From Pardosa pseudoannulata (lineage: Eukaryota; Arthropoda; Arachnida; Araneae; Lycosidae), in NCBI GenBank assembly GCA_032207245.1, contig CM063505.1:175542827-175606826 (forward strand): a stretch of DNA of 64,000 bases, given 5' to 3'. How positions within the stretch are numbered: position 1 is the first letter of the stretch; every line of letters starts with the position of its first letter. The notes beneath the pieces were generated by a model. That model made no database searches. It saw nothing but the letters and a program-made list of their open reading frames with translations, and had not been told where the DNA came from. Below, one piece after another: positions 1-11,738 of this stretch. The position numbers and the translations under genes are program-made.

Positions 1-1480
1 CTGCCAGTAATGAAAGTTACTGCACTTAATAAAACAGTTTTAAAAACATAAAAGCTTGTCAACGGAATTATGACAATGCAATTTTGAGTTTTAAAAAAAT
101 TTCTCAATAATTTCTCAAATAATCTCAATATATTCTCTCTCAATCAGTTTTGTTAATGCAAAAAGCAGTTCGAAATACTTGGAATCTTAATTGAAGAAAT
201 TTTAAATTAGTCTATTTGTAATCTAAGTGGAATTGATAAAAATTTAAATTAAATTTAAAAATGGTATGGACAAAATTAAAATAACAACTTCCGTAAAGAA
301 AAAAAAACTGCATATCACGATACTCCTACTTCTCTGAACCAGTACGGCCAGTATAAGATGGATGCATGAAGTCCTGAGCAACTAAGCCTTCTGTGAGTGT
401 AAAACAAAATGCTAATTACTTTTATCAGTCGTCAGATATCGAGTTAAGCCTCTGTAGATACCACTCTGAACAAACTTGCAAAAATTAGAGGTTCCATTAG
501 TGGCCATCTCGTTGTGTATTGCTAATCCGAGATGTATTAGGATCAATTTCCGTAAAGTTGACAGTCTGCTGCACAGATCCTTTTCTACTTTACGGTTCGT
601 TCGGGGGTCATGTCAATGACGTAATTGCTTCGAACCATGGATTTTTTTATTATTTATCCGACATCAACATCTTGTACGTTCTTTTCCTAATTGTTCAAGA
701 AATAGCCCCAGTTTTCGAAAACTCAATGAGTATTTATATCTTTGGAATCGATGATCTTGTTAAACAAGCTTATAATAATACGGCCTTAAAATGGTGAATG
801 ATCTTGTTTTCCTCACTTTGCTATGTTCACGTTAAATAAATATGCCCAACTTACATAAACTGATATTTTCATTACTTGTTTCCCTCCCACATCATAGAAA
901 GATTCTGCAAAAACCTACTCGTAACCAATATTTGCATATCATAAGTTTCTAATGCATTAGAAGGCAATTGTTTGAAATCCTTATTCACTTCAGAATCTTT
1001 GTAAAAATATTACAGTAATTCCACACAAAGTTTAAAGTTTGAAGTAAAGTACTGGGTGTCCAAAAGTGAGGGAAAACTTTAACTCCATGCTTGCAGAATA
1101 TATTTCAGAAAAATGTGCGAATTTTTCTTCTCTTTAATTTTGTTCGTTATTATCATCAAAATGATAGAAATAGATTATTTTTTAAAAATACAAAATTTTA
1201 AACGAAATAACTACTATATTCCATATTTTCACATATATGGGAAATGTTTATGGATTACAGTTATTTTTGCTTGAATAATAGCAAAATAAATGAAATGATA
1301 TAATTTTCACGGTAAATATAATAGACTAATACAATATTATTATGTATATCAACTGTCATGAATTCCATGTCCCTTAAATTCAATTGAATTTCACAAATTC
1401 TTAACAGTATCCGACAAATGGCGCAAAACTACCGACCTTTTTTCGGGGAAATATAGCCATTTATTGGGAAAATGGTAATT
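1..1480. other. No recognisable gene
   Basis: AT-rich. A 92-codon frame at 519-797 is rich in Phe, Leu and Ile and shows no family motif. A GGGTGTCCAAAAGTGAGGGAAA segment at 1052 resembles a dispersed-repeat end. Nothing else can be supported. Confidence 0.5.
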
Positions 1481-1500
1481 ACATGTTATGCATTGGAAGA

Positions 1501-1615
1501 ATTAAGTTCGGGCTTCACAAAATTGAAACACCGATTTTTCTCTTTCCTGAACTCAGGTCGGACATACCAAATTTTGCGCTTTTGTGTTGCCCGAACTGAG
1601 TTCGGACGTCACAGG
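1501..1615. repeat. Three short iterations around AACTnAGTTCGG
   Basis: TTAAGTTCGGGCTTCAC (1502), ACTCAGGTCGGACATACC (1551) and ACTGAGTTCGGACGTCAC (1595) are variants of one motif at 40-50 bp spacing, each followed by CA or AAAT. The function is unknown. It is probably part of an old repeat. Confidence 0.45.
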
Positions 1616-1950
1616 CAAGGGGGTAAAACTGAATTATTCACTACCAAATAAAAAACAAAAGATGCTTTTGTACTTAAAGATATGGAAATAAAGCCAGTTT
1701 TTTTCTGATGTAAGAAAAAAATTACATTGATTTTTTACCCCAAGATGGCGTTACCGGTTTCTGCTATCAAATTATGCAAAATAGCAGGTAATTAACATTT
1801 ACATCAGATAATGGTGGTCGAAGCGGCATGTCTAGAAGTGCTGTTCTCAGTGAAGGAAAGCCTCTTCGTTAAACTATAGACAAAGAATGCGAAAATTGCC
1901 AGTGCGGTATTGTGGTAATGTCAGTACATGTGTGAAATAGTAATGAAGCA

Positions 1951-2310
1951 CTAACGCGTTCTGCATTGACCAAAATGATTGAGAAATATATAAGTTGCAG
2001 TTTCATTGATGTCGAGAGAAAGAAGTGGACCATACGGAAAAAAAAGTTGCTTACCGCTATGAACGACGTGACGATTCGTCATATAGTTGTGCTGCTGCAT
2101 GATGCAAATCCCATTGAACGCTTGGTAAGCAACATTCAACTTGTCATCTGTTAAATGAATTATAGCACCACTTTTCGACCACACAGAGATGTAATCTAGC
2201 AATTTTTTATCTTCGCTTTCGTCACAAACATTCACATAAAAAACCGTCTTTTTATTTATCCAATTGATGTAAACCGTATCTTTTTTAATATCCGTTGTCG
2301 AATTATTCAA
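1951..2310 (-). CDS. Unrecognised 119-codon open frame
   Basis: The longest non-transposon frame in the first 30 kb. It reads TVYINWINKKTVFYVNVCDE, then KKLLDYISVWSKSGAIIHL, then YQAFNGICIMQQHNY. Composition is protein-like, with mixed charged and aromatic residues, rather than the Lys/Asn/Ile bias of random AT-rich DNA. The final ~30 residues look less natural, so a splice or frameshift may lie near 2050. I do not recognise a family. It may be a transposon or gene fragment. Confidence 0.3.
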   Translation of the reverse strand: MNNSTTDIKKDTVYINWINKKTVFYVNVCDESEDKKLLDYISVWSKSGAIIHLTDDKLNVAYQAFNGICIMQQHNYMTNRHVVHSGKQLFFPYGPLLSLDINETATYIFLNHFGQCRTR

Positions 2311-2749
2311 TTTTTAACTCTTCTTTGCATGATTTTTTCTTTTTGTGTGAGATAAATCAGGCTTATATAATTCATGCTCTAGATTTTAAAAAAGAATGGG
2401 TGAAAAAATCCTAGTATAAATATGTATTACTAGCAAGGTTACCCGTACTTCGCTACCAGGACCTTTATATATTACCTTTAAACAAAAACTTTTTTTTCGA
2501 TTATTGATCTGTAAAGTCTGCACAGAGCAGTTCAAGTCATTGGCGAATAACCAAACATAGTCATTTATAAATATAGTCATATTCAATTCCTGTGATACAT
2601 TCATTTGCACTACACACTTAAATAAGATTTAAAAGCTTTTCCCGATTAAAAGTACGAAAATTTTATTTCAGTTACAAAACACTTGTCATGCTCACTAAAC
2701 CTCTATATAAGTAGTTGATATGTCGCAGTTTTATTTATCTACCTACAAA

Positions 2750-3450
2750 CCTTTAAGTGTGAATGCTTTTTTTTTCAAATTTATTTTTTACCTTATTGTT
2801 AAACATAGCCCAGGGTTATATACCATATAATTCTCCTGTATATCCCACCATTCCTTTTTGTCCTTGTTTTTCTACTAATTTTGTAGTAAATAAAAAATTT
2901 TGAAAAATTTAAATACTTACTTCTAAACACGTCGTTTGTCATATCATAAATATGAAATATTATAACTTCCAGTCCTAACCCTGGGAACAGTATGAATGAA
3001 AGTTACCTAAAATCCTTACCATAACCATTTTTTAAAGTAATCCAGTCATTCGGATTTTTCGATAGTATGATATGTTTCGCTCCAGATAATCAGCACTCTA
3101 GTTAGTGTATTTTCATTTGTCTAAAGAAAAAAAAACTGTCGAGAAAAATCAGAAATTTTGAATATGAATATGAAGCTTGCGATCAGAATATAGAACTTTC
3201 TTAAAAGCCATTATAGCTTGTCTGTCTAGTCGATTTTACATACGTTGCATTAGGTTCTTTTTTTTTCTCCTCCTCCTCCTCCGTCCTTTCTGCTCAGCAC
3301 AATTATTACTCCTTACCGCTATACCATATAACTTTCCTGTCCGTTGCACCATCTATAGATGTCATTGGTTTTCTACTAAATTTGCAGAAAAAATTTCTTT
3401 TTAAGTTTAAAAATTAACTATTAAACACGCCGCTTGTAATATGGTAAAAT
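2750..3450. repeat. Two diverged copies of a ~210-bp repeat
   Basis: Segments 2765-2965 and 3245-3450 share, in order, ATACCATATAA.T.TCCTGT, TTTTCTACTAA.TTTG.AG, and TAAACACG.CG.TTGT.ATAT. An upstream block at 2427-2455 (ACTAGCAAGGTTACCCGTAC) resembles one at 15197 (ACTAGTTGATTATACCCGGC), a boundary motif widespread in arthropod repeats. Noncoding. Confidence 0.55.
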
Positions 3451-6137
3451 ATGCAGTAAAACAACAGTTGACTGCAACGAATAATCATTTCCATACCATG
3501 AATTTAGTAAAAAAAAATATTTGATTTGGCAAGAAATATGAATTGGCGAGAACAACTCTATATTTAAGCCAATGAGCAATTCTGATGAACTCTAAATTTT
3601 CAATATCAGTCACGTATGTGTAAAATTTTTTATTTCTCCGTATCAAGGAATGCTCATAAGATTTATTTACACTATGACTATCCATTTGTATCTAAATAAT
3701 AACAAAATAAACATATAATTTCTTGATGTACATAAAAAAGATATATCCATATTTGCCTGCGACTTTATCTGTCTCGAACTTGTATTAAAAGTTTCGAATT
3801 ATCTCGAAAAGTTTTAGACACAGTAAAATATGAAATTAACAGTAAAAGTAACTTAGTTGACTGGTTTGTACATTAATTACCAAGTATAATATATCTTGTC
3901 ATAATAGGTGATAGGATGGACATCAGATGTTTTTATTTGGCAGTATACATGAAACTCAAAATTTGGGGAATAAATGGCAGAACATATGATTATGTATAAA
4001 AAACAAACACACAAACGAACAAACATCTTAATTTACAAAGATATATATAAAAACGCTAGATATTTATTAACCCGTGAAATACACTTTACTGGAATACTGG
4101 AATTTAGACTTTAAGAAAAGAATTTGTTGTTAATACCAAATACCGGTGATAAAATTTTCATTGTAACAAAAAATAATCGATGATTCAATTTAAAAGTATT
4201 ACATGTACCTAATCTATTATTTAAGATAAATATAAAATTAATTACATGATATCTAAATGCAAAGCTAAAATGGGTAAAAAACTTGCAAATGATATTTAAA
4301 TAATATTAAATAAAAAACGAATAAATGAGATGTTTAAAGGAATGACGTCATAAGGCTAGAAAAAATGTTATTTTCATCTACTTATTATGTGATAAATTGA
4401 TTAATTTAATCGCCTGCTCTTAACTGGCAAAAATAATGCTTGAAATAATAACATTAATTGCTCAAAAAGGGGGGAAGGGATGTCAGAGTGAGGTTGGGAT
4501 GGAACAAAACCTGTTTAAGAACCTTCCCCATGTAATTTTGTCTATGTGTACCAAATTTCACGTTATTTGGTTGTCTGGATCTTGAGTTATAAGGGAACAG
4601 ACAAACAAACAAAAAATGCATCTTACATGTATAGAGTTAAAATAATTAAAATAAACAATATGATGGAAATATCCATCATCATGCAAATTTACATGTTAAG
4701 CTCAGTACAAAATAAATAAAAAATAATATATCTGTACCATTTTTATTCCTGGTGATGATTAACAAAACAATTATTATTCTTATTTAGACGCAAATTAGTC
4801 ACACATTAGAAGTGAATAATGATGTTCGTAATGATGGAAATAGTGATGTAAATTTCAGTCACATGTATTTGATGAGATTATTTGGGGCATCAGATAAAAA
4901 AAAATTGTAGAATATTAAAAGAAGCTTCATAACATAATCAATGAGACAAAATTAACTTTTGCAGTATTTAAATGATTTTTATTAGCAATTAATCTTCAAA
5001 TAATTGAAACAAGCCTAATAACAATGACTAGCAATAAAAAAATACAAATACAGCAGAGCTTTGAAATGAAAGCATATAATCTATCTTTAACAGTTTATCA
5101 TTTGTTAAGCTATTGACAGAAAATAAAAGATAAAAAGAGCATTTGATTATCCATGTTTATAAAACCATTCATTTAATAAACATATAATATAGATATTTAA
5201 AAACTTCATGGTCTAAAATTTTGAAATTCATATTTAAAAAAAAATTAATATTTCAGTATGTACACTATACAGGGCCAGCAGCAAGGTGAAATGGGATAAC
5301 TCAACATGATCTCTGAAAGACAAATTTTAGAAAAAGTCAATTAAGATCTGTATCTTAAAAAATTTAATTTAAAAGATTTAAACAAACTAGTAAACCTGTC
5401 CAAAACTTTGGCACTCTTATTATCTTTTAAAATGTGAAATTCTAAACATTATAAAATCAATTAATCAATATTATTATCGTATAATGCATTAAAGAGAATG
5501 TACATTGGTATGTATGTGTATTATACAAATCCACACAATTTGTCGTACAGTCACAAAATTTTGAGCAAACATTTTTTGATATTTTAGACTGTTACTGTCG
5601 ATATTAAAACCTCTTCAGACTATCATGTGATATGACAATAAAATGGAAATTAACGTTGTTTGTCGACGACAGATGGAAGTACATGAGTGTTACTATTTCA
5701 ATTAACTGCACAGAAAGAGAAAGGGAGAGTTAGTTAATTCATAATTTAGCAACCAGTAATTTATCAGAAAATAAAACTGTCTATAACTTATTTTGAAATA
5801 TTTGCTGTATAAAAAATATTAAAGTGTTGAAAATGATATATAAATGCTTAGTATAATGAAAATTGTGCCAAGATAACTGCTTGAATGGAAGTTTAGTTGA
5901 CACGCTTAGTTCTTCACAATTATTGCCCAATTTTGGTACCCCTATTCTCCAAACAGTTTTACATTTTCTTGCAACTTAACACTGGACTGTGTTAGTTTCG
6001 TTTCATGAAATGTATGGGAATTGAATGCAATTACAATATACACATAATGGGTATTCTTCCGTTAGTACAGTAGATAAATGGTCTAATATTCCCAAATAAG
6101 GCAATTTATTAAATTATAATTTATTTGAAATTCAAGT

Positions 6138-6164
6138 AACAGGTAAAAGGGTCTTTTACCTGTT
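6138..6164. repeat. Perfect hairpin, 12-bp stem and 3-bp loop
   Basis: AACAGGTAAAAG, GGT, CTTTTACCTGTT: all 12 pairs are perfect. Isolated in AT-rich sequence with no gene nearby. Too short for a microRNA precursor. Confidence 0.8.
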
Positions 6165-7499
6165 GACTATGTGACTACGTGATATTACTAAAGCCCCTCA
6201 TAGAAAATTATATATTAACACAATGGATTTCATTCACACAGTAGTAGCTTTAAAAGATTCTTAGAGATCACTAAATTGTAGTGGTATAAGGTGCAGTAAC
6301 ACTTAATAGCTAAACTTGACTAATTCGAAATTTTAGAGAGTTTGAATTATACAATTCCCCTAGCAATATTCCTTAGCAATGTTGTGTTAAAATTACATGA
6401 TTCATTTGAAGAACATTCACGAATATTTGGATAACTCAAATTCAAAAATTCTCAAATTTTGAAAAAAAATTAGGCTTTTTTTCCTAAGATTTAAAATTTT
6501 TCATTAGAACCACACCTTTATTTTCTTATCAGTTTGAAATCGATGCCGGTAAGCTATACAAAAGGGCTAGAAAGACACGAAGAAGGTAAAAAAAACATAT
6601 CCCTGTGAATTATTCTGCTTTTCTCTCCTATGTTCTCACATATGCAACTGATTATCGAATAGTGTGTACTTTTCAGTTAGCCAAGTAAAAAGATAAATCC
6701 TCAAATATCGCCAAAAAATATTTTTATGTGTCATAATTTATTTGAAATTAAAATGACCAACAAAAATGCTTTCAGAGAATTACGTGATGTCCCTAATTAT
6801 GTATACCTAGACTGCAGGCTGGTAGAGGTGAAGCAAACTAAATATTATACTATTCAAACTCTTAAAATGTCAGTTAAATTTGGAGCAATAGATCACACAT
6901 TTGCCTCAAGTGGTAGAATACCTTGCGCTGACCCTGCCTCTAAGCATACAAATTAAGAATAGCCTGTAAGAATAATTAATGTTGAAGCTACTATAAATCT
7001 TATTTGAAAAAATTATTAGAGGAAAAATTTCAAAAAGTAAAGGATAATTGTAATAGTTCATAGATCTTTTTCAGCTGTAAAACTAATTCTTAGCTATAAA
7101 CCAACTAAAAAAATTTATTATCTCAATGGGAAATCTGAAACAAATGTTTGAAAAGAAAAAGAAATGTATTACAGACACCAGTATCCATTAGATTATAATA
7201 TACTCTTGTAGAGTGAAAAACTGTTTGAAGATAAAGAAACATTTTGTTCCACTAACAAGCTTTTTTTATTTTTAAAATGTATGAAAACTTTTAATTTTAA
7301 AAAAAATCTCAAGATTATTTTTTATCTAATGAAAAGAATAAAGTACTTTAAATAGCTGTTTTTTTTAGTTTTTTATAATAAAAGATAAATAAAAACAAAA
7401 AATATAAAATCCTAGACTAACATCTATATTTTTTCCAAACTTAATTGATGAGATCTTTTTTATAATATATTGCTATAAATAATCTCTTTCAGTAATATG

Positions 7500-7552
7500 T
7501 AATATGTTACTACTTATTAGTGTTTGAGGGCAAGGGTAAGTAGTAATATATT
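7500..7552. repeat. Hairpin-forming inverted repeat
   Basis: AATATGTTACTACTTA pairs with TAAGTAGTAATATATT with one mismatch. The loop is about 20 bp and G-rich (TGAGGGCAAGGG). No coding sequence around it. Confidence 0.6.
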
Positions 7553-9089
7553 TTAAGACATATAGTGACATAGACATTGCTGTGATAACACACAATGTCA
7601 TACAGCACATATTAAGAATATACTTAGCATTTTTATTACAAATTTTCATGTGTTATTAGTTTTTCAGACAGTTCGTCACTCATATTATACACATAAACAT
7701 AAATATTTTTTAGCATTTATAAAATGAAGGAAATGTGGCCCTTCCGACAATATTAAGTCTAATAGTTAGTAGGTTAAATACAATAAAATACAAAGTCTAC
7801 TTTAATTTATACACAAACATCTGTAATCTGCAGCTATTTTAAATTTATGCAACTTTCTATTTAAAAATGAAACCACACCTGTAATAATAACATTATTATG
7901 ACAAAATATATAAAGGATGTTTTAAAAAATTGTTTAAAATTTTCTTTCCCTCTTTTTTTAAATTATTGAGTATTTTTCAAACATGGTAACACCAATAGAA
8001 ATAGGAAACTACTTCAGATCCCAAGAAAAAATATGAAAGAATTTTAACGGAGGAGTTTTATAATACATATATACACAAAGCATGCATTTATGTAACCAAA
8101 ATATACAGGGTAGGACAGGAAACATGGAAGTGAATCTAAATAACTACAGGAAATCTCTAAGATAATCTTTAATGGCATATAGTTATATCCTACTAGTCAA
8201 GTACACAAAATAACTACCATTATTTATGGCTCAAACACATATGAATTAGCTTAAATTATTCTAAAGAATTTAAATATATGTGAACATAGGCAAAACCTTC
8301 ATGATTCCTCATTTTTACCCTTAATAAAAGTTACACCTAAGCTTCATGTTCAAGATCTCAGGTAAATGAATTAATTTTTTGTAAGGCCTTAACAGTCAAT
8401 TCAGAAAACTGTCGAACAAAAATGAAATGCACGCTCCTGGAGAATAGATTCTAGAGATTAGAGTGCTAATATTTCTTTGCTCCCCAATGTAATCAGAGCA
8501 ATAAGAAGTTGATGCAAGCAATGCAAATACTCTGCCTTTGTTGAGTTGGCTATTTTTGTGTACTTATTTTTTATTTAATTTAATTTTAGATTTTAAAAAC
8601 TATACTAATTTTACTAATTGTAGGAATCAGTTGTAACAATTTATATGTTATTACCATATAATTAGGATATTAGGAACATTTGGAATACATTCACTCTTTG
8701 ATCTCAGAAAATTTCTTTTAATTAAGGATTCCAAAACTCAGCTGCTAATTAGCCACCAAATTTTTGAATTTGGAAATAATTTTTCTCTCTAAAGATTTCT
8801 TATCATAAAATTTTATCATACATTTATAATCCCAACATAAAGATTTGCCCCATAAGGTACCAGAAGAAGGTACCAGATCCATTTTAAGTAGAACTAAACA
8901 AAAGGGTACAAAGAATAAAGTAAAGTAAGTACAATTCTGTAGAATGAAGAAAAAAGTTATTTGAATTTCCCTCATTATATCAATGGAGGTGCTCTAACTA
9001 TTTCCCCCTTTAGTGTACATAGATGATTTCTATCAACTTGTGAATCATGGTTCTTCTACTACCAGTATTTCAAAATCATATTGTTGAAT

Positions 9090-9263
9090 GATGGCTAAAT
9101 GGTAAGCCACTACTCTAACATACCAAAGTTTGTGGGTTCAAAGTACATTACTGCTATGGATGTTCATAGCCATATGGAATTGGCTGTAAGCAGTAGGTCC
9201 CAGTCTCATTAGTCCCCGTGAGCAAAACAGTAGACCATAGTACTCCAATCCAAACCAAACCAA
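9090..9263 (+). repeat. tRNA-derived SINE, family A
   Basis: An A-box-like TGGCTAAATGG is followed by a B-box-like GTGGGTTCAAAGT, then the family body AGCAGTAGGTCCCAGTCTCATTA and AAAACAGTAGACC, ending CAAACCAAACC. The same body occurs at 24124, 26503, 40135, 45197 and 54678. Not a tRNA gene: it cannot fold into a complete cloverleaf. Confidence 0.75.
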
Positions 9264-10129
9264 CTTCCTATCTTTTGGTCATGTCCAGGGCAAACGTATC
9301 TTCTTTGCATCAGTTACTACATTTTCTCTTGATAACCGTGAATGTAATGAAATCTATAATTTTTGAGAAACACAGAAATGAAAAAGGCCTTTTGACACAT
9401 TAGTCACATTGGGGGTTACTGGTAATGGACATCTGGTTATTTTAGTTATGTCATGGAGGTTCAGGAGTGACTGGTAAGTAAAGCTGACTTTGAGCTATTG
9501 TTCAGTGCTGCCAGTCACACTCTCCAAATATATTTCACTATATAAAGTAATAAGAGAGTATCTTCTGCATATTGCTGCAATTTGGCCTGAGAACATTGTT
9601 TGAAAAAAACATATGCTTATTGGAAAAAAACATACATTAAAATGTTCTTGTTTTATGAGGCACTACATCAGTCATTAACATTCCCAATCATGTTTCTTGG
9701 CATGCTACTGGTCTTACTCCAACTGTCATCTTTTTAACATTATATATATAGTTTATTATGTCTCTTTTGTGATTTTTGTGCGTTTTTCAAAAACTAGATA
9801 TTTACATAACAGTAATATACAAATAACAGATTAAATACATAACTTAATACTTTGGTTAGTAAAATTATCCCATCTTATTTCAAATATGCACAGATTACAG
9901 ATGTTTGGAGGTAACAGTTAAGTTTTAATATAGTGTTTTTCAATATTTTCTAAATTGGTTGGGTTAAAGAAGTCAAAACCTTCATTAAAAAATGTATAAT
10001 AAATTAAATCAAATCATTATTTAAAAATATATTTACATTTTCTAAAGTGGCTGACAGCACCATAGTTATGTCTTAGGAACAATTTGGCAATCATTGCTAC
10101 TCATAAAGATAGCTTTAACAGAAGTAGTC

Positions 10130-10733
10130 AAAGGGACAGTACACCATTAAAAAGATCATAAATCTAGTTTTAGAATTTTATATCATTAGATAGAGCACTT
10201 TATTCTGAACAAAATGATACCAAAATAAACATTTGTGCTTAATGTTCCAGATTTTCCTTCAGCAACTCTGAATGTAATGAACTTTATGATGTTATGGACC
10301 TTAATGAACCAAAAGGGTACAAAAACTATCTATTTACCAACCAATTAAATAAAATTGGAGCATCATAATTAATAGTTAATGTCTTTTCAATAAGTTGATT
10401 CATTTCACAGAGTCCAGTTCAAATTATTAATAACAATAATATGTTTAATTTGAAATAAAAGTTATATTGATCATAGGATATGCGTTTAAAGATATTGTAC
10501 CCTCAGTGATGGAATATAACATGAAGACTGAACAAAAAATCTTGATAAAATTATCAGTTTAAAAACATATAGACATTTTCAATGCGTATAGACATTTTTT
10601 AAACATATAAAATATTATTTTAAAAGTCAATATTGAGTGTATATATCCCATTAATTTGGGATCAATACGCTCAATATTGGTATTTAAAAGAATTTTCACA
10701 CTTAGCAGTTGATAAAAGTGTACTGTACCTTTA
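10130..10733. mobile_element. TIR-bounded MITE (AAAGGGACAGTACAC)
   Basis: Left AAAGGGACAGTACACC and right, inward, AAAGGTACAGTACAC form terminal inverted repeats about 600 bp apart. The interior is AT-rich and has an imperfect hairpin around 10629-10680 (CAATATTGAG and CTCAATATTG). No coding capacity. I cannot define the target duplication, so the superfamily is open. Confidence 0.55.
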
Positions 10734-11053
10734 ATAGAAACAGACATACCAGATCAAAAATTAAATACCTTACAAATATAAGCATATTACTACTAAAATA
10801 GCAAATATCTTTAATATCTCAAAGTTAAATGTGCAATATACTTAGAATGTAGACTTTAAATGTACAAAGAGAGGAGGATTAAAGTAAAATATACAATTTG
10901 AATAACTATTTAATTTTTATGAAGATACAATGGAGAACTGAAATAGGGAGATGGGGACGAGGTTTGTAGCTATCCTATAAGAACTACTGTATAAATTGCG
11001 ATCTGAGTTGAAGTGGGAGAACCTTGCTATCCTTAATTATATCCAATTAAATA

Positions 11054-11738
11054 GGCTGTTCAATAAGTATTGAAGCTTCTTTTATTATCAAGAAACCACT
11101 CATTACAATAGTAATTTCTCTAGGACAAAAAAAAAAGATTGATTGGTGTTTTTATTGACAAAAAAAGTTAATGGATGGTGCTTATAGGCTAATATTCTAG
11201 GGTGTCACACAACTACTAAACACAAGCTTGTTTCATGGCCCCTACCATTTGACACTTAACATAATTTCCACATTCATCACAGAGACAAAAATCAGGGAAT
11301 GTTATCACGGACAAATGTAGAATTACAGCCGAGTCAAAATGAAGAGTCCATTGTTAAAGAATGGTTTCTTGCACTATGATATGCAAAGTCACATATTGCT
11401 GGTTATGTACCAACCAATTTACAGAACATAGAGTAAAAAAAAAACACTTATAAAACAATGATCTCACCCCAAGCGATTTCTGTCTATGCCCTCAGCTGAA
11501 GGTAAAGAATCCACTAAGAGGATGCCATTTTTAAAATAAAGTATGAAGCCTGCAGAAGTCGTATTCAAATAACTCTCAAAAAACAGATTTTCAGAAGTAT
11601 TTAAAAAATGGGTGGAACATTGGGACAAATGCATTGGATTGCATGGTAGATGATTAAAAAAATTATATAAATGATGACAATTTAAGGTAACCTGATTTCA
11701 GTATCAATATAGCCTTATTACTAATTGAATAGCCCTTG
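11054..11738 (+). mobile_element. mariner-like element, degenerate
   Basis: The left end GGCTGTTCAATAAGT is preceded by TA. The right end, read inward, GGGCTATTCAATTAGT, lies close to a TA at 11739-11740. The ~685-bp interior has a decayed transposase. A solo end of a related element is at 34635-34660. Mariner elements usually run near 1.3 kb, so roughly half is missing. Confidence 0.75.
11350..11650 (+). pseudogene. mariner transposase C-terminal half, broken
   Basis: In shifting frames I read FLHYDMQSH, where the family has LHYDNAP.H around the second catalytic Asp. DLTPSDFCLCPQLK follows, where it has DLAPCDFFLFP.LK around the third Asp. Near the end is KKWVEHWDKCIGLHG (11609-11644), matching the (W)..RWDKCI.. 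tail. Frameshifts separate the blocks and the N-terminal half is missing, so this is an old inactive copy. Confidence 0.75.

Larger units (their letters stand above)
3690..9089. other. AT-rich intergenic sequence, no gene seen
   Basis: Long, very AT-rich DNA. Besides two hairpins I find no splice-bounded conserved frame. The open frames at 6726-6956 and 8745-8975 lack recognisable motifs. At 4550-4615 a stretch reading CCAAATTTCACGTTATTTGG...GACAAACAAAC resembles a common decayed arthropod repeat. Confidence 0.5.
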
